Shown: positions 46,689-56,020 of the stretch, piece after piece
Layout of the letters: every line of letters begins with the position of its first letter
Position numbering within the stretch: position 1 is the stretch's first letter
NCBI RefSeq assembly: GCF_012726205.1
Contig: NZ_JAASAE010000004.1
Span: 124,001-188,000, forward strand
Source: Rhodococcus sp. HNM0569
Lineage (GTDB): Bacteria > Actinomycetota > Actinomycetes > Mycobacteriales > Mycobacteriaceae
Length of the DNA stretch: 64,000 nucleotides
Direction: 5' to 3'
Notes under the pieces: model-generated
Databases searched by the model: none
What the model was told of the DNA's origin: nothing
Seen by the model: the letters and a program-made list of their open reading frames with translations, nothing else
Program-made: the position numbers and the translations under genes

Positions 46689-48478
46689 TGGCCAATCTCG
46701 TCAATCTCGAGCAGGTGTCGAAGTCGTTCGGCGTCAAGCCGCTCCTCGACTCGGTGTCCCTCGGCGTCCAGGAGGGCGAACGCATCGGCGTCGTCGGCCT
46801 CAACGGCGGCGGTAAGACCACGATGCTCGAGGTGCTCGCCGGGCTCGAAGAGCCCGACGCGGGCCGGGTGAGCCGCGTGAACGGGCTGCGCATGGCCGTC
46901 GTCACCCAGCGCGGTGTGCTGCCCGCGGGCTCGACGGTGCGCGACGTCGTGCTCGGCCCGCTCGGTGTGGCCGAACACGAATGGGCGGGCGACGCGCGGA
47001 TCCGCTCGGTGCTCACCGGTATCGGCATCGACGAACTCGGGCTCGACGCCCGCGTCGACGGGCTCTCGGGCGGCGAGCGGCGCCGCGTCGCGCTCGCCGC
47101 CGCGCTCGTGCAGGAACTCGACCTGCTCGTGCTCGACGAGCCCACCAACCATCTCGACGTCGAGGGCGTGCAATGGCTCGCCGAGCATCTCGTGGCGCGC
47201 CGCAGCGCGCTCGTCGTCGTCACCCACGACCGGTGGTTCCTCGACACGGTCGCGACCCGTACGTGGGAAGTGGTGGGCGGCAGGGTCGAGAGCTACGAGG
47301 GCGGCTACAACGACTGGATCTTCGCGCGCGCCGAACGCGCCCGGCAGGCCGACGCCGCCGAGGAGCGGCGCCGCAATCTCGCGCGCAAGGAACTCGCGTG
47401 GCTGCGGCGTGGCCCGCAGGCTCGCACGTCCAAGCCGCGCTATCGCGTGGAGGCCGCCGAGGCGCTCATCGCGGACGTGCCTGCCCCGCGCGACTCGGTC
47501 GCGCTCGCGTCGTTCGCCAAGCGGCGACTCGGCCGCGTCGTGGTCGAACTCGAAGACGCGCGGCTCGAGTCGCCCGACGGCCGCGTCCTCGTCGACCGGT
47601 TGACCTGGCGTCTCGGCCCCGGCGAGCGGGTCGGGCTCGTCGGCGTCAACGGCTCGGGCAAGACCACGCTGCTGCGCGCGCTCGCGGGCGACACGCCGCT
47701 CGCGGCCGGCAAGCGGATCGAGGGTCAGACCGTGCAGATCGGTTGGCTCCGGCAGGAACTCGACGACCTTCCGACCGACATGCGCGTGCTCGAGGCCGTG
47801 CAGGACGTCGCCGAGCGGATCACGTTGGGCGACAAGGAGATCTCGGCCGGCCAGCTCGCCGAGCGGCTCGGCTTCACACCCGCGCGGCAGCGCACGCCGG
47901 TGGGGGACCTGTCGGGCGGCGAACGACGCAGGCTGCAGCTCACCCGTGTGCTGATGGCCGAACCGAATGTGCTGCTGCTCGACGAGCCCACGAACGACCT
48001 CGACATCGACACCCTCCAGCAGCTCGAGGATCTACTCGACGGCTGGGCGGGCACCCTCGTCGTCATCAGCCACGACCGCTATCTCGTCGAACGCATCGCG
48101 GACTCGACGTGGGCGCTGTTCGGCGACGGCAAGCTCACCAATCTGCCCGGCGGCATCGAGGAGTACCTGCGCAGGCGCGCCGCATCGGGTCCGAGTGCGA
48201 CGCCGTCGGTCGCCGCGACGGTCGGCGCCGACGCGCCTGCGAGCGCGGGCCGGGCGCGCGGGGGAGCGGAAGACCGCGCGGCCCGCAAGGAACTGGCGCG
48301 CCTCGAACGCGCCGTCGCCAAGTGCGAGGAGAAGGAGGCGGCGCTGCACGTGAAGCTCGCCGAGGCCGCGACCGATCCGGCCCGGCTGCAGGAACTCGAC
48401 GCGCAGCTCAGGGCCGTCGTCGCCGAGAAGGACGCGGCCGAGGAGCAGTGGATGGAGCTGGCCGCCGACCTCGACTGA
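46688..48478 (+). CDS. ABC-F family ATPase (Uup type)
   Basis: 596 residues with two nucleotide-binding domains and no membrane part. Walker A motifs GLNGGGKTT and GVNGSGKTT, signatures LSGGERRR twice, and Walker B LVLDEPTNHLD and LLLDEPTNDLD. The C-terminal coiled coil (ARKELARLERAVAKCEEKEA) is that of Uup-like members. ABC-F proteins act on ribosomes stalled or bound by antibiotics. Coupled to ispE, as often seen in actinobacteria. Confidence 0.93.
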   Translation: MANLVNLEQVSKSFGVKPLLDSVSLGVQEGERIGVVGLNGGGKTTMLEVLAGLEEPDAGRVSRVNGLRMAVVTQRGVLPAGSTVRDVVLGPLGVAEHEWAGDARIRSVLTGIGIDELGLDARVDGLSGGERRRVALAAALVQELDLLVLDEPTNHLDVEGVQWLAEHLVARRSALVVVTHDRWFLDTVATRTWEVVGGRVESYEGGYNDWIFARAERARQADAAEERRRNLARKELAWLRRGPQARTSKPRYRVEAAEALIADVPAPRDSVALASFAKRRLGRVVVELEDARLESPDGRVLVDRLTWRLGPGERVGLVGVNGSGKTTLLRALAGDTPLAAGKRIEGQTVQIGWLRQELDDLPTDMRVLEAVQDVAERITLGDKEISAGQLAERLGFTPARQRTPVGDLSGGERRRLQLTRVLMAEPNVLLLDEPTNDLDIDTLQQLEDLLDGWAGTLVVISHDRYLVERIADSTWALFGDGKLTNLPGGIEEYLRRRAASGPSATPSVAATVGADAPASAGRARGGAEDRAARKELARLERAVAKCEEKEAALHVKLAEAATDPARLQELDAQLRAVVAEKDAAEEQWMELAADLD

Positions 48479-48514
48479 ATCCGTTCACGCGCGGCGCCTC
48501 CCGAGTAGGTGCCC

Positions 48515-49099
48515 TCAGGCTGCCGGACGCCGATACTCCGCGAAGACGACCCCGGACTCGAACGCCTGTGTGCTGGTCCGCTCCCATGCGGCCGGGTCGT
48601 ACTTGCCCGCCTCGAAGAGCGGGATGCCGTCGCCGAGGATCACCGGGTTGATCTTCAGTGCGAGCCGGTCGATCTCGTCGGTGAGCGCCGCGGCGAGTGC
48701 GCCGCCCCCGCACAACCAGATGCCCTTCCCTTCTTCCTGTTTCAGCGCACGAACGGTGTCCACGGGGTCGACGTCGGTGAACTGCACCTCGCCGCTCCCG
48801 GGCTGCGCCCCGTGTGTGCGGGTGAAGACGATCTGCCGCAGGTGCTGGTACGGGTCGGCCAGGTGGTGGTCGGGCATGCCGACGGCGTAGGTGTTCCAGC
48901 CCATGAGCACCGTGTCGAAGGGACCGTCGGCGACCGACAGGCCGACGGCCTCGGCCAGCTGCGTCGGTGCCGTGCCGCGGTAGCGCTCCCAGATCGGTCC
49001 CATGTGGTCGCCTTCGGCGAGGAAGGTGTCGAATTCGCCGCCGGGGCCCGCGATGTATCCGTCGAGGCTGACCGCAACGTAGTAGGTGAGTTCTCGCAT
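48515..49099 (-). CDS. RibD C-terminal/dihydrofolate-reductase-like protein
   Basis: 194 residues. DHFR-like fold: LTYYVAVSLDGYIAGPGGEFD, VLMGWNTYAVG and WLCGGGALAAALTDEIDRLAL (NADPH site). This YyaP/YwjB-type group has no fixed substrate; some act on deaminated pyrimidines or drugs. Divergent from a TetR gene, with two repeated operator-like elements between them, so it is probably induced by a compound it reduces. Confidence 0.87.
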   Translation of the reverse strand: MRELTYYVAVSLDGYIAGPGGEFDTFLAEGDHMGPIWERYRGTAPTQLAEAVGLSVADGPFDTVLMGWNTYAVGMPDHHLADPYQHLRQIVFTRTHGAQPGSGEVQFTDVDPVDTVRALKQEEGKGIWLCGGGALAAALTDEIDRLALKINPVILGDGIPLFEAGKYDPAAWERTSTQAFESGVVFAEYRRPAA

Positions 49100-49131
49100 C
49101 GTTTCTCCGCTCGCAGTGAGGTGCTACGACA

Positions 49132-49184
49132 ACAACAGTTGTAGTGGTTTCAAAGTACAACAGGTGCAGTGGTTGCGCTAGTGT
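49132..49184. promoter_or_regulatory. Repeated TetR operators in the divergent promoter
   Basis: Two 19-base copies (49132-49150 and 49157-49175) agree at 16 positions and are 25 bases apart. The first contains the perfect palindrome ACAAC-A-GTTGT. The -10 TAGTGT of the tetR gene (49179-49184), six bases before the ATG, follows directly, so a bound repressor would block both promoters. Confidence 0.7.
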
Positions 49185-49190
49185 TCGTTC

Positions 49191-49766
49191 ATGGCCAAAA
49201 ACGAGGCACGTCGTCGCCTGCTGGCCGACGCGGGCATCGCGGTGCTCGCGCGCGAGGGGGCGCGGGGGCTGACCCATCGCGCGATCGACAAGGAGGCCGG
49301 AGTTCCCGGCGGCACCACGTCGAACTACTTCCGCAGCCGAGGTGCGCTGATCACCGGGCTGTTCGAGCGGATCGGCGAGAGAATCGGACCGACCGCCGAG
49401 GATCTGGCCCGGCGGGCCGGTCGGAAGCCCAGCCGTGCCCTGTTCGCCGACTACATCCGCGACATCGTGCGGCGCATGACGACGGAAGCCGACGTCGCGA
49501 GGGCCCTGTTCGAGCTGCGGCTGGAATCGGGACGTCGGCCCGAGTTCGCCGAGATCGTCGGCGGGTGGCTCCGTGCCGGATTCGACGGAGACCTCGCGTT
49601 CAACCGAGCCGCCGGACTACCGGGCGGCCGCCGCGAGATCGCGTTGTTCCACTACGCGATCGACGGTCTGCTGTTCGACCTTCTGACCACGCCGATCGAT
49701 CCCGAGGTCTCGACCGACGAGGTGATCGACGTGCTCGTCGCGGGCCTGCTGAGCGAGGAGGAATGA
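49191..49766 (+). CDS. TetR-family repressor
   Basis: 191 residues. HTH with GARGLTHRAIDKEAGVPGGT and TSNYFRSRGALI at residues 24-57, followed by an all-helical ligand domain. Likely controls itself and the divergent reductase through the repeated elements at 49132-49175. Ligand unknown. Confidence 0.92.
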   Translation: MAKNEARRRLLADAGIAVLAREGARGLTHRAIDKEAGVPGGTTSNYFRSRGALITGLFERIGERIGPTAEDLARRAGRKPSRALFADYIRDIVRRMTTEADVARALFELRLESGRRPEFAEIVGGWLRAGFDGDLAFNRAAGLPGGRREIALFHYAIDGLLFDLLTTPIDPEVSTDEVIDVLVAGLLSEEE

Positions 49767-49925
49767 CGGCGGTCCGCCCGGCAGACCAGCTCGACTGAAT
49801 CGTTACGCGCGCGGCGGCGCGTCCGATGGACACGCCGGTGTCGATCGTTCTCCTGCCCCGAGTACGTGTTCCCGGCTAGGGTTCGAAGGGACGGTGTGCA
49901 TGTCGTGTCCTCAGGAGGCGCGGGA

Positions 49926-50405
49926 ATGGATCTCGAGTCGATCAAGGCGATAGAGCAGCTCAAGGGCCGTTACTGCCGCGCGCTCGACACCAAGTCGTGG
50001 CCCGAGCTCGCCGCCACCCTCACCTCCGACGTGTCCGCGATCTACGGGCAGTACCTGCACTTCGACAGCCGTGACTCTTTCGTGTCCTTCCTCGAGAACA
50101 CACTGGGCACGCACGTCATCACCGAACACCACTGCGGACAGCCCGACATCGACGTCGACGGCGATCATGCGACCGGCGTGTGGTGCCTGTCGGACATCAC
50201 GATCGTGCCCGAGGACAACCTGCTGCTCCGCGGATCGGCGTACTACCACGACGAGTACGTCCGCGGCCCCGACGGTCGGTGGCTGATCTCGCACACGGGT
50301 TACGAGCGCACGTGGGAGTCGGCCATCTCGCTCGCCGATCTGCCGAGCTTCCGGCTCGGTTTCAACCGTTGGGACGCGCCCGAACCGCCCGCCGCGTCGG
50401 CGTAG
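49926..50405 (+). CDS. SnoaL-like (NTF2-fold) protein
   Basis: 159 residues from ATG 49926, behind AGGAGG. IKAIEQLKGRYCRALDTKSW at the start, HHCGQPDIDVDGDHATGVW in the middle and a RWLISHTGYERTW strand are typical of SnoaL_4 proteins. These include small isomerases, hydratases and ligand binders. It sits just upstream of the cobalamin riboswitch but is transcribed independently. Confidence 0.83.
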   Translation: MDLESIKAIEQLKGRYCRALDTKSWPELAATLTSDVSAIYGQYLHFDSRDSFVSFLENTLGTHVITEHHCGQPDIDVDGDHATGVWCLSDITIVPEDNLLLRGSAYYHDEYVRGPDGRWLISHTGYERTWESAISLADLPSFRLGFNRWDAPEPPAASA

Positions 50406-50472
50406 CCCGGCCACCTGCGAACCGGACGGCCCCGGCGTCGGAGGCGTGGCGGGGGGCTCGTAGGCTGGGCCG

Positions 50473-50578
50473 CGCCGCACCTGCGGCCGTTCCACGGCGA
50501 GTGAACCCGGTGCGATTCCGGGACTGACGCGCAACGGTGACGGGCACCTCGCCCGCAAGTCCGATCTCTCGGCGTGGA
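50473..50578 (+). promoter_or_regulatory. Cobalamin riboswitch
   Basis: The conserved core GAACCCGGTGCGATTCCGGG (50503-50522) is followed by ACTGACGCGCAACGGTGA (B12-box region, 50523-50540) and GCAAGTCCGA (50555-50564). This order is diagnostic. A TAGGCT hexamer at 50461 may be the -10. It lies 56 bases before the GTG of the binding-protein gene, so it likely controls translation start. It shows the following importer handles cobalamin or a relative. Confidence 0.92.
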
Positions 50579-50633
50579 ATGCGTACGTCCGTCCGGCTCC
50601 GCGACCGAGCCCCGAGCGAGGAGAACCTCTCCC

Positions 50634-51719
50634 GTGTCACTGTCTGCGCGCTCGCGCATGTCCTTCATCGCCCGTCCTTCCCGTGCCGCCGTCACGTCGC
50701 GGGTCGCGATGCTCGCAGTGGCCGCGGCGTGTGCCGCGGGATGCGGCGCAGGCGTCGCCGACTCCGGCGAGAGCACGACCGACTCCGGCGGGGGCGCGTA
50801 TCCGCTCACGCTCGAGAACTGCGGGCACACCGTCACCGTCGACGAACCGCCGCAGCGTGCCGTCGCGCTCAACCAGGGCGCCGCCGAGATCATGCTGTCG
50901 CTCGGTTTGGCCGACCGCATGGTCGGCACCGCCACCTGGACCGACCCCGTCCGGGAGAACCTCGCCGCCGACAACGAACGGGTACCGCGACTCGCCGACG
51001 ACAAGCCGTCGCTCGAGGTCGTGCTCGACACCGAACCCGACTTCGTCGCCGCGTCCTTCGGCGGAACGCTCGGCCCGGGTGGCGTCGCCACACGCGAACA
51101 GTTCGACACGCTCGGTGTGCCCAGCTATCTGTCGCCCACCGACTGCATCGGCAAGACGGACCAGAGTGTCAACGCCGACGGTGCCCGCACGGAACCGCTC
51201 ACGATGGATACGGTGTACCGCGAAATCCGGGACATCGCAGCGGTCTTCGACGTCGTCGAACGCGGTGAGCAGTTCGTCGCCGACCTCGAGGCGCGGTACG
51301 CGGCCGCGGCGGGCGATCTCGACGCCGCGGGAACGTCGCTCGCTTTCTGGTTCGCCGATCTGCGCACGCCGTACCTGGCGGGCTGCTGCGGATCGTCGGG
51401 CATCATCACCGATTCTGTCGGCGCCACCAATGTATTCGCGGACACCACCGACGAGTGGCCGCAGATCGGCTGGGAGGTCATCGCCGAGCGTGACCCGTCC
51501 GCGCTCGTGCTGGCCGATCTGAGCAGGCGCAGCATCGAGGGCGATGCCCTCGACAGCAAGATCGCCTTCCTGGAGAGCGATCCCGTCACGCGCGAGATGC
51601 CCGCCGTGCGCGAGCGACGGTACATCGTCGTCAACGGCGCCGATCTCAACCCGTCGATCAGGACGGTCGACGGCATCGAGAAGGTGGCCGTGGCACTGCG
51701 GGAGTGGGGCGCCGAGTAG
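50634..51719 (+). CDS. btuF: Cobalamin ABC importer binding lipoprotein
   Basis: 361 residues from GTG 50634 (ATG 50658 possible). Signal peptide with lipobox AAGC. Class III binding protein: QRAVALNQGAAEIMLSLGLADRMVG and EVVLDTEPDFVAASFG. Three extra Cys (GCCGSSG and DCIGK) may form disulfides. The riboswitch upstream argues for cobalamin as ligand instead of a siderophore. Confidence 0.88.
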   Translation: MSLSARSRMSFIARPSRAAVTSRVAMLAVAAACAAGCGAGVADSGESTTDSGGGAYPLTLENCGHTVTVDEPPQRAVALNQGAAEIMLSLGLADRMVGTATWTDPVRENLAADNERVPRLADDKPSLEVVLDTEPDFVAASFGGTLGPGGVATREQFDTLGVPSYLSPTDCIGKTDQSVNADGARTEPLTMDTVYREIRDIAAVFDVVERGEQFVADLEARYAAAAGDLDAAGTSLAFWFADLRTPYLAGCCGSSGIITDSVGATNVFADTTDEWPQIGWEVIAERDPSALVLADLSRRSIEGDALDSKIAFLESDPVTREMPAVRERRYIVVNGADLNPSIRTVDGIEKVAVALREWGAE

Positions 51720-52786
51720 TGACGGGTGTCCTCGCGCCGCCGGCACGCCGGGCGGCCGGATCGGGTCGGCGTCCGGTGTTCGTGATCGCCATGGCCTGCG
51801 GTGCCGTGCTTCTCGTGCTCTCGATCGCATTCGTGATCACGATCGGTCCCGCCTCCCTGTCGGTCCCCGACGTCTATCGCATCGTGCTCGGTCACCTCGG
51901 TGCGGGCGACGGTGCCGGGGTCTCGAAGGTGAAGGACGCGATCGTGTGGGAGCTGAGATTGCCCCGCACGCTGCTCGCGGCGCTGTGCGGCGCGGGTCTC
52001 GCACTGTGCGGCGTCGTCCTGCAGTCGCTGCTGCGCAACGTGCTCGCCGATCCGTTCGTGCTCGGTGTCTCCTCCGGCGCGTCGGTCGGCGCCGTCTCGG
52101 TCGCGGTGCTCGGCGTCGGCGGCGGGGTGCTGTCGCTGTCGGCGGGCGCGTTCGCCGGGGCACTCGTGTCGTTCGGGCTCGTGCTGGCGCTCGCGTACGG
52201 CGCGGGCGGCGGCACGTCGCGCATCGTGCTCGCGGGAGTTGCCGGTACGCAGTTGTTCTCGGCGCTCACGTCGTTCATCGTGATCTCGTCCGCGGACGCG
52301 GAACAGACGCGCGGCGTGCTGTTCTGGCTGCTCGGTTCGCTCGGCGGTGCCGACTGGACCCTGGTGACCGCGGGCGCCGTCGTGCTCGTGGCGGTGCTGG
52401 CGGTATGTCTCGCGCACGCGCCCGCGCTCGACGCGTTCACCTTCGGTAACTCCGCGGCCTCGGCACTCGGCGTCTCGGTCGTCCGGGTGCGCACGACCCT
52501 GCTGGTCGCGACGGCGCTGCTCACCGCGGTCCTCGTCGCCGCGGCGGGGGCCATCGGGTTCGTCGGCCTCGTCGTTCCGCATGCCGCGCGCTTCCTGGTC
52601 GGAGCGACGCACACGCGCCTGCTTCCCGCCGCGGCGCTCGCGGGTGCGCTGTTCATGGTGTGGGTGGACGCCGTGGCGCGCACCGTCTTCGAGCCGCAGG
52701 AGGTGCCCGTCGGGGTCGTCACCGCACTCGTCGGCGTCCCCGCGTTCGCGGTGATCCTGTTCCGCATGCGCGGGAGTCACTCGTGA
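51719..52786 (+). CDS. btuC: Cobalamin ABC importer permease
   Basis: 355 residues, GTG start one base inside the preceding stop. FecCD-type permease with about ten helices, LRLPRTLLAALCGAGLALCG, ADPFVLGVSSGASVGA and AGAIGFVGLVVPHAARF. It is the channel of the importer. It overlaps the ATPase gene by four bases. Confidence 0.92.
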   Translation: MTGVLAPPARRAAGSGRRPVFVIAMACGAVLLVLSIAFVITIGPASLSVPDVYRIVLGHLGAGDGAGVSKVKDAIVWELRLPRTLLAALCGAGLALCGVVLQSLLRNVLADPFVLGVSSGASVGAVSVAVLGVGGGVLSLSAGAFAGALVSFGLVLALAYGAGGGTSRIVLAGVAGTQLFSALTSFIVISSADAEQTRGVLFWLLGSLGGADWTLVTAGAVVLVAVLAVCLAHAPALDAFTFGNSAASALGVSVVRVRTTLLVATALLTAVLVAAAGAIGFVGLVVPHAARFLVGATHTRLLPAAALAGALFMVWVDAVARTVFEPQEVPVGVVTALVGVPAFAVILFRMRGSHS

Positions 52787-53613
52787 GTACCACCGGATCC
52801 GGTGCACCCGTCGTGCTGTCGGTGGAGGACGTGAGCGTCGACCGCGGCTCCGCGCGCGTGCTCGACGGCGTGTGCTTCGACGTGCGCGAACGGGAGACAG
52901 TCGGCCTGCTGGGGCCGAACGGGTCGGGAAAGTCGACTCTGCTGCATGTGCTTTCGGGCGTGCGGCGGCCGAATGCGGGAAGCGTTCTGCTCGACGGTGC
53001 GCCGCTGCGCTCGTGGAATCGCAAGCAGGTGGCGCGCCGTGTCGCCCTGGTCGGGCAGCACGCCGACACGGAGGTCGACGTCGACGTCGCGGACGTCGTG
53101 CGGCTCGGTCGCGTGCCGCATCGCGGACTGTTCGGAGCGAGCGGCGACGACGCCCGCGCCGTCGACGCGGCTCTCGACGCGACCGGGATGAGCGACCTGC
53201 GCACCAGGCGGTGGCGTTCGCTGTCCGGGGGCGAGCGTCAGCGAACGCAGATCGCGCGGGCGCTCGCGCAGGAGCCGCGTGAACTCGTGCTCGACGAGCC
53301 GACGAACCATCTCGACATCCGGCACCAGCTCGACATCCTGTCGCTCGTGCGTGACCTGCCGTTGACCACCGTTGTCGCGCTGCACGATCTGAACCTCGCC
53401 GCGATGTTCTGCGATCGCGTCGTCGTCCTCGACCGTGGCCGTGTCGTCGTGGTGGGTGCGCCCGCCGACGTGATCGACGAGGATCTCGTGGCGCGGGTGT
53501 ACGGCGTTGCGGCGGACATCACGCTCGACGACGGCACGCCCGCGATCCGGTTCCGCACGGCCGCAGCATTGCACGAGGTCGGCCGGTGGGGCACCCTCGA
53601 GGCAGGAGGTTGA
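52783..53613 (+). CDS. btuD: Cobalamin ABC importer ATPase
   Basis: 276 residues, GTG start. Walker A GPNGSGKST, signature LSGGERQR, Walker B ELVLDEPTNHLDI and VALHDLN. The NHLD and LHDLN forms are those of iron/B12-type ATPases. Completes the btuFCD set. The def gene follows at once, so it may be co-transcribed. Confidence 0.92.
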   Translation: MSTTGSGAPVVLSVEDVSVDRGSARVLDGVCFDVRERETVGLLGPNGSGKSTLLHVLSGVRRPNAGSVLLDGAPLRSWNRKQVARRVALVGQHADTEVDVDVADVVRLGRVPHRGLFGASGDDARAVDAALDATGMSDLRTRRWRSLSGGERQRTQIARALAQEPRELVLDEPTNHLDIRHQLDILSLVRDLPLTTVVALHDLNLAAMFCDRVVVLDRGRVVVVGAPADVIDEDLVARVYGVAADITLDDGTPAIRFRTAAALHEVGRWGTLEAGG

Positions 53614-53614
53614 G

Positions 53615-54190
53615 ATGCCGGTTGCCGAATTGCTCCGCCTGGGAACGCCCCGCACCATCGTCCGCTGGGGCGATCCTGTGTTGCACACGCCCGCGCGCGC
53701 GGTCACCGATTTCGGGGCGCCGCTGCAGGAACTGCTCGCGGACATGTTCGCCACCAACACGGCGGCCGACGGTGCCGGATTGGCAGCGCAGCAGGTAGGC
53801 GTCGATCTCGCCGTCTTCGTGTACGACTGCGCCGACGACACCGGCGCCCGCCGTGCGGGTGTCGTGTGCAATCCCGAGCTGGACCTGCCCGAGGGCCGCG
53901 ACCGGCGACTCGTTTCGTTCGGCGAAGGGTGCCTGTCGTTGCCCGGCGCGTACGTCGATGTCGATCGGCCGGATATCGCCACCTGCCGTGGCTTCGACCA
54001 GTACGGCGACCCGATCGAGATCACCGCAGGCGGCACCCTCGGCCGTTGCCTGCAGCACGAGACCGACCACACCAAGGGCACAGTGTTCGGCGACCGACTG
54101 TCCACGCGGGCACGCACACAGCTCTACAGGCAGTTCGAGCAAGGCGCGCACCGCTATCCCGACGACTGGCCGCAGTCTCCGATTCGCTGA
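53615..54190 (+). CDS. def: Peptide deformylase
   Basis: 191 residues, ATG behind GGAGG. The three motifs are GAGLAAQQVG, GEGCLSLPG and HETDH (148-152), supplying the Cys and two His metal ligands and the catalytic Glu. It removes the formyl group from new proteins. It is one base after btuD, an unusual neighbour that would place def partly under B12 control; an internal promoter is possible. Confidence 0.95.
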   Translation: MPVAELLRLGTPRTIVRWGDPVLHTPARAVTDFGAPLQELLADMFATNTAADGAGLAAQQVGVDLAVFVYDCADDTGARRAGVVCNPELDLPEGRDRRLVSFGEGCLSLPGAYVDVDRPDIATCRGFDQYGDPIEITAGGTLGRCLQHETDHTKGTVFGDRLSTRARTQLYRQFEQGAHRYPDDWPQSPIR

Positions 54191-54691
54191 GGCGCCGCTC
54201 AGCGTCGTCGGCCGAAGGGCGTGATCAACCGGTCGGGCGAGTCCTCGGATCGATGTGCAGGCCGCTTCTGGTGCCGGTCGAGAGTCGTCGGATCGGCCTG
54301 TGGCACGCGGGTGTTCGGACACCGACACATGGCGGAGACCAGGCATTGAAGGTTGAATCCGTGGATCCCCCGGATTCGAAAGCTGCAGATTCAGGTCGCC
54401 TCGCGGGCTTCGCCCAGCAACATTCGCTGGCTTCACTGATCGCGAATCTCCCGAGTCCAGAGTGAATTCGAATGGCAGAGTTGGTGAATTGGTGACGGTG
54501 GTGGTAAGCCGTTGCCGATTTCTGCATGCCGGGGTGGGTCCGATGCTCGGCGGTGGGTTTTCGGTGTCGGTGTCGGGTGGTAACCGTGTTGCTGCCATGT
54601 GGCGAGTCCGGGAGAGGTGCTCGGTCGCATCGGCGCGAGTTGCAGGATGCACCGCGCTCCTGCGGGTACTGGCAACGAGGGAGGGACATGG
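54191..54691. other. Non-coding stretch with lower GC
   Basis: Five hundred bases without a convincing gene. A small hairpin GAATCCG...CGGATTC lies near 54355-54378. The sequence becomes visibly richer in A/T towards 54460-54600, like the gene that follows. Confidence 0.6.
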
Positions 54692-56020
54692 ATGGGAAGT
54701 AGTCAGGGGCGATTTGTGGTGGTGTTGATCGCGATTGCCGGTGTGGCAGGTCTCTCGCGGGCGTCGCGTCGAGCCCCCCGGAGTGGCCTGTTGCAGAACC
54801 GCCAGGTGGGCGTCGGTGTTTCGTCGACATCAGCATATCCGCTGGAAGCGCGGTCTGTTCTAGAAGAGGCGTCCGATAGCGAGATCGATTCTGCTGCGGC
54901 GAGCGCACGTGTTGCGATGTGGGTGGGAGCTTGGTCCGTTCTGGTTCTTGGAATGGGGGTCAGTGCCCTAGCTGCTATCGTGTGCGCCGCCTATCAGGGT
55001 CTTTCAACGAGTGAGTCAGTAGACCGTGCCGGCGATTTCGATGCGTGGCGATCGTCATGGACCGGATTGCTGGATCCGCAGACGGCACTGACGGTGAATG
55101 TTGGGCTTGTCGCGATCACTCTGGCGGTCAATACAGCGGTATCACCGGCACGTAACGATGCTCGCACGCTCGAGGCAGCAGTGGAGACGTCGGTGTGGAC
55201 GACGGTGATGTCGTGGCTGGCGCTGTGTGCGGGCGCGCTCAGTGTCACGGCGGCGGTTATTGTCGCGGCCGGGATTGGCATAGATCCTCGGCACAATATT
55301 GGTGTCGCGTTGGGCGTCGCGCTCACTGCTGTTTTCTCTGTTGGGTTTGCCGCAACAGTGCGAATGTCGGACCACTCGGGTGCTGGAAAGCGGCTGTCCA
55401 CCATCACTGCGAGCAAGAGGCTCGGACAGCTGAGGGGCCGACGCGCGCGATTGGTTGGCGTACCTTCGCAGCCTGAGGGACTGTGGCGGCAATTCGCTGT
55501 TTCCACCCTTTTGACTTTCGCCCTGACCCTCATGGTCGTACTGCTCATCGTGGTGTGGCTTGCTGGCGACATTGCTGTCGTCGAATCGGATTACATTCCG
55601 GTGTTGATAGGTGTGGTCTTCGTATCGCAGTGGTTCTCGTGGCAGGCAGTCTCAGTCCGGTGGAAGTCTCAAGCTCGTCGAGACTCCCACCGTGAGAGGC
55701 CGGCGTGGGTTCTGCTCGCGGTGGGTGGTCTCTACACGGCGTCGATGGCTTTCCTCGCGTACTCGCCCTGGGATGACACCAGTGACCTCACAGTTGTAGC
55801 GATATTGACGGTGGCGATGGCCGCGCCACTGTGGATTATCGGGGCGCTCGCGTGGGCCGCGGGTGTGCGTGCGCGAGGTGAAGGGTGCCGTCTGGTCAGG
55901 TGGGTCGGCTGGTGTTCATCCGGTATTTGGTACTGGGTTGCGTACGACCTCGATCGCGAGATTTCGCGGTTGGGCCAGCGTATTAGCCGGCTGAACGAGG
56001 CCAGGGCCAACGCGGGGTGA
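54692..56020 (+). CDS. Orphan multi-helix membrane protein, atypical base composition
   Basis: 442 residues, ATG behind GGAGGGAC. An N-terminal helix, a polar stretch of about 60 residues, then about eight more hydrophobic segments such as VGAWSVLVLGMGVSALAAIV and FALTLMVVLLIVVWLAG, and an Arg-rich C-terminal tail (DLDREISRLGQRISRLN). No family recognised. Codon use has more A/T in third positions than its neighbours, which points to recent transfer. Alone between def and an MFS gene. Confidence 0.6.
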   Translation: MGSSQGRFVVVLIAIAGVAGLSRASRRAPRSGLLQNRQVGVGVSSTSAYPLEARSVLEEASDSEIDSAAASARVAMWVGAWSVLVLGMGVSALAAIVCAAYQGLSTSESVDRAGDFDAWRSSWTGLLDPQTALTVNVGLVAITLAVNTAVSPARNDARTLEAAVETSVWTTVMSWLALCAGALSVTAAVIVAAGIGIDPRHNIGVALGVALTAVFSVGFAATVRMSDHSGAGKRLSTITASKRLGQLRGRRARLVGVPSQPEGLWRQFAVSTLLTFALTLMVVLLIVVWLAGDIAVVESDYIPVLIGVVFVSQWFSWQAVSVRWKSQARRDSHRERPAWVLLAVGGLYTASMAFLAYSPWDDTSDLTVVAILTVAMAAPLWIIGALAWAAGVRARGEGCRLVRWVGWCSSGIWYWVAYDLDREISRLGQRISRLNEARANAG

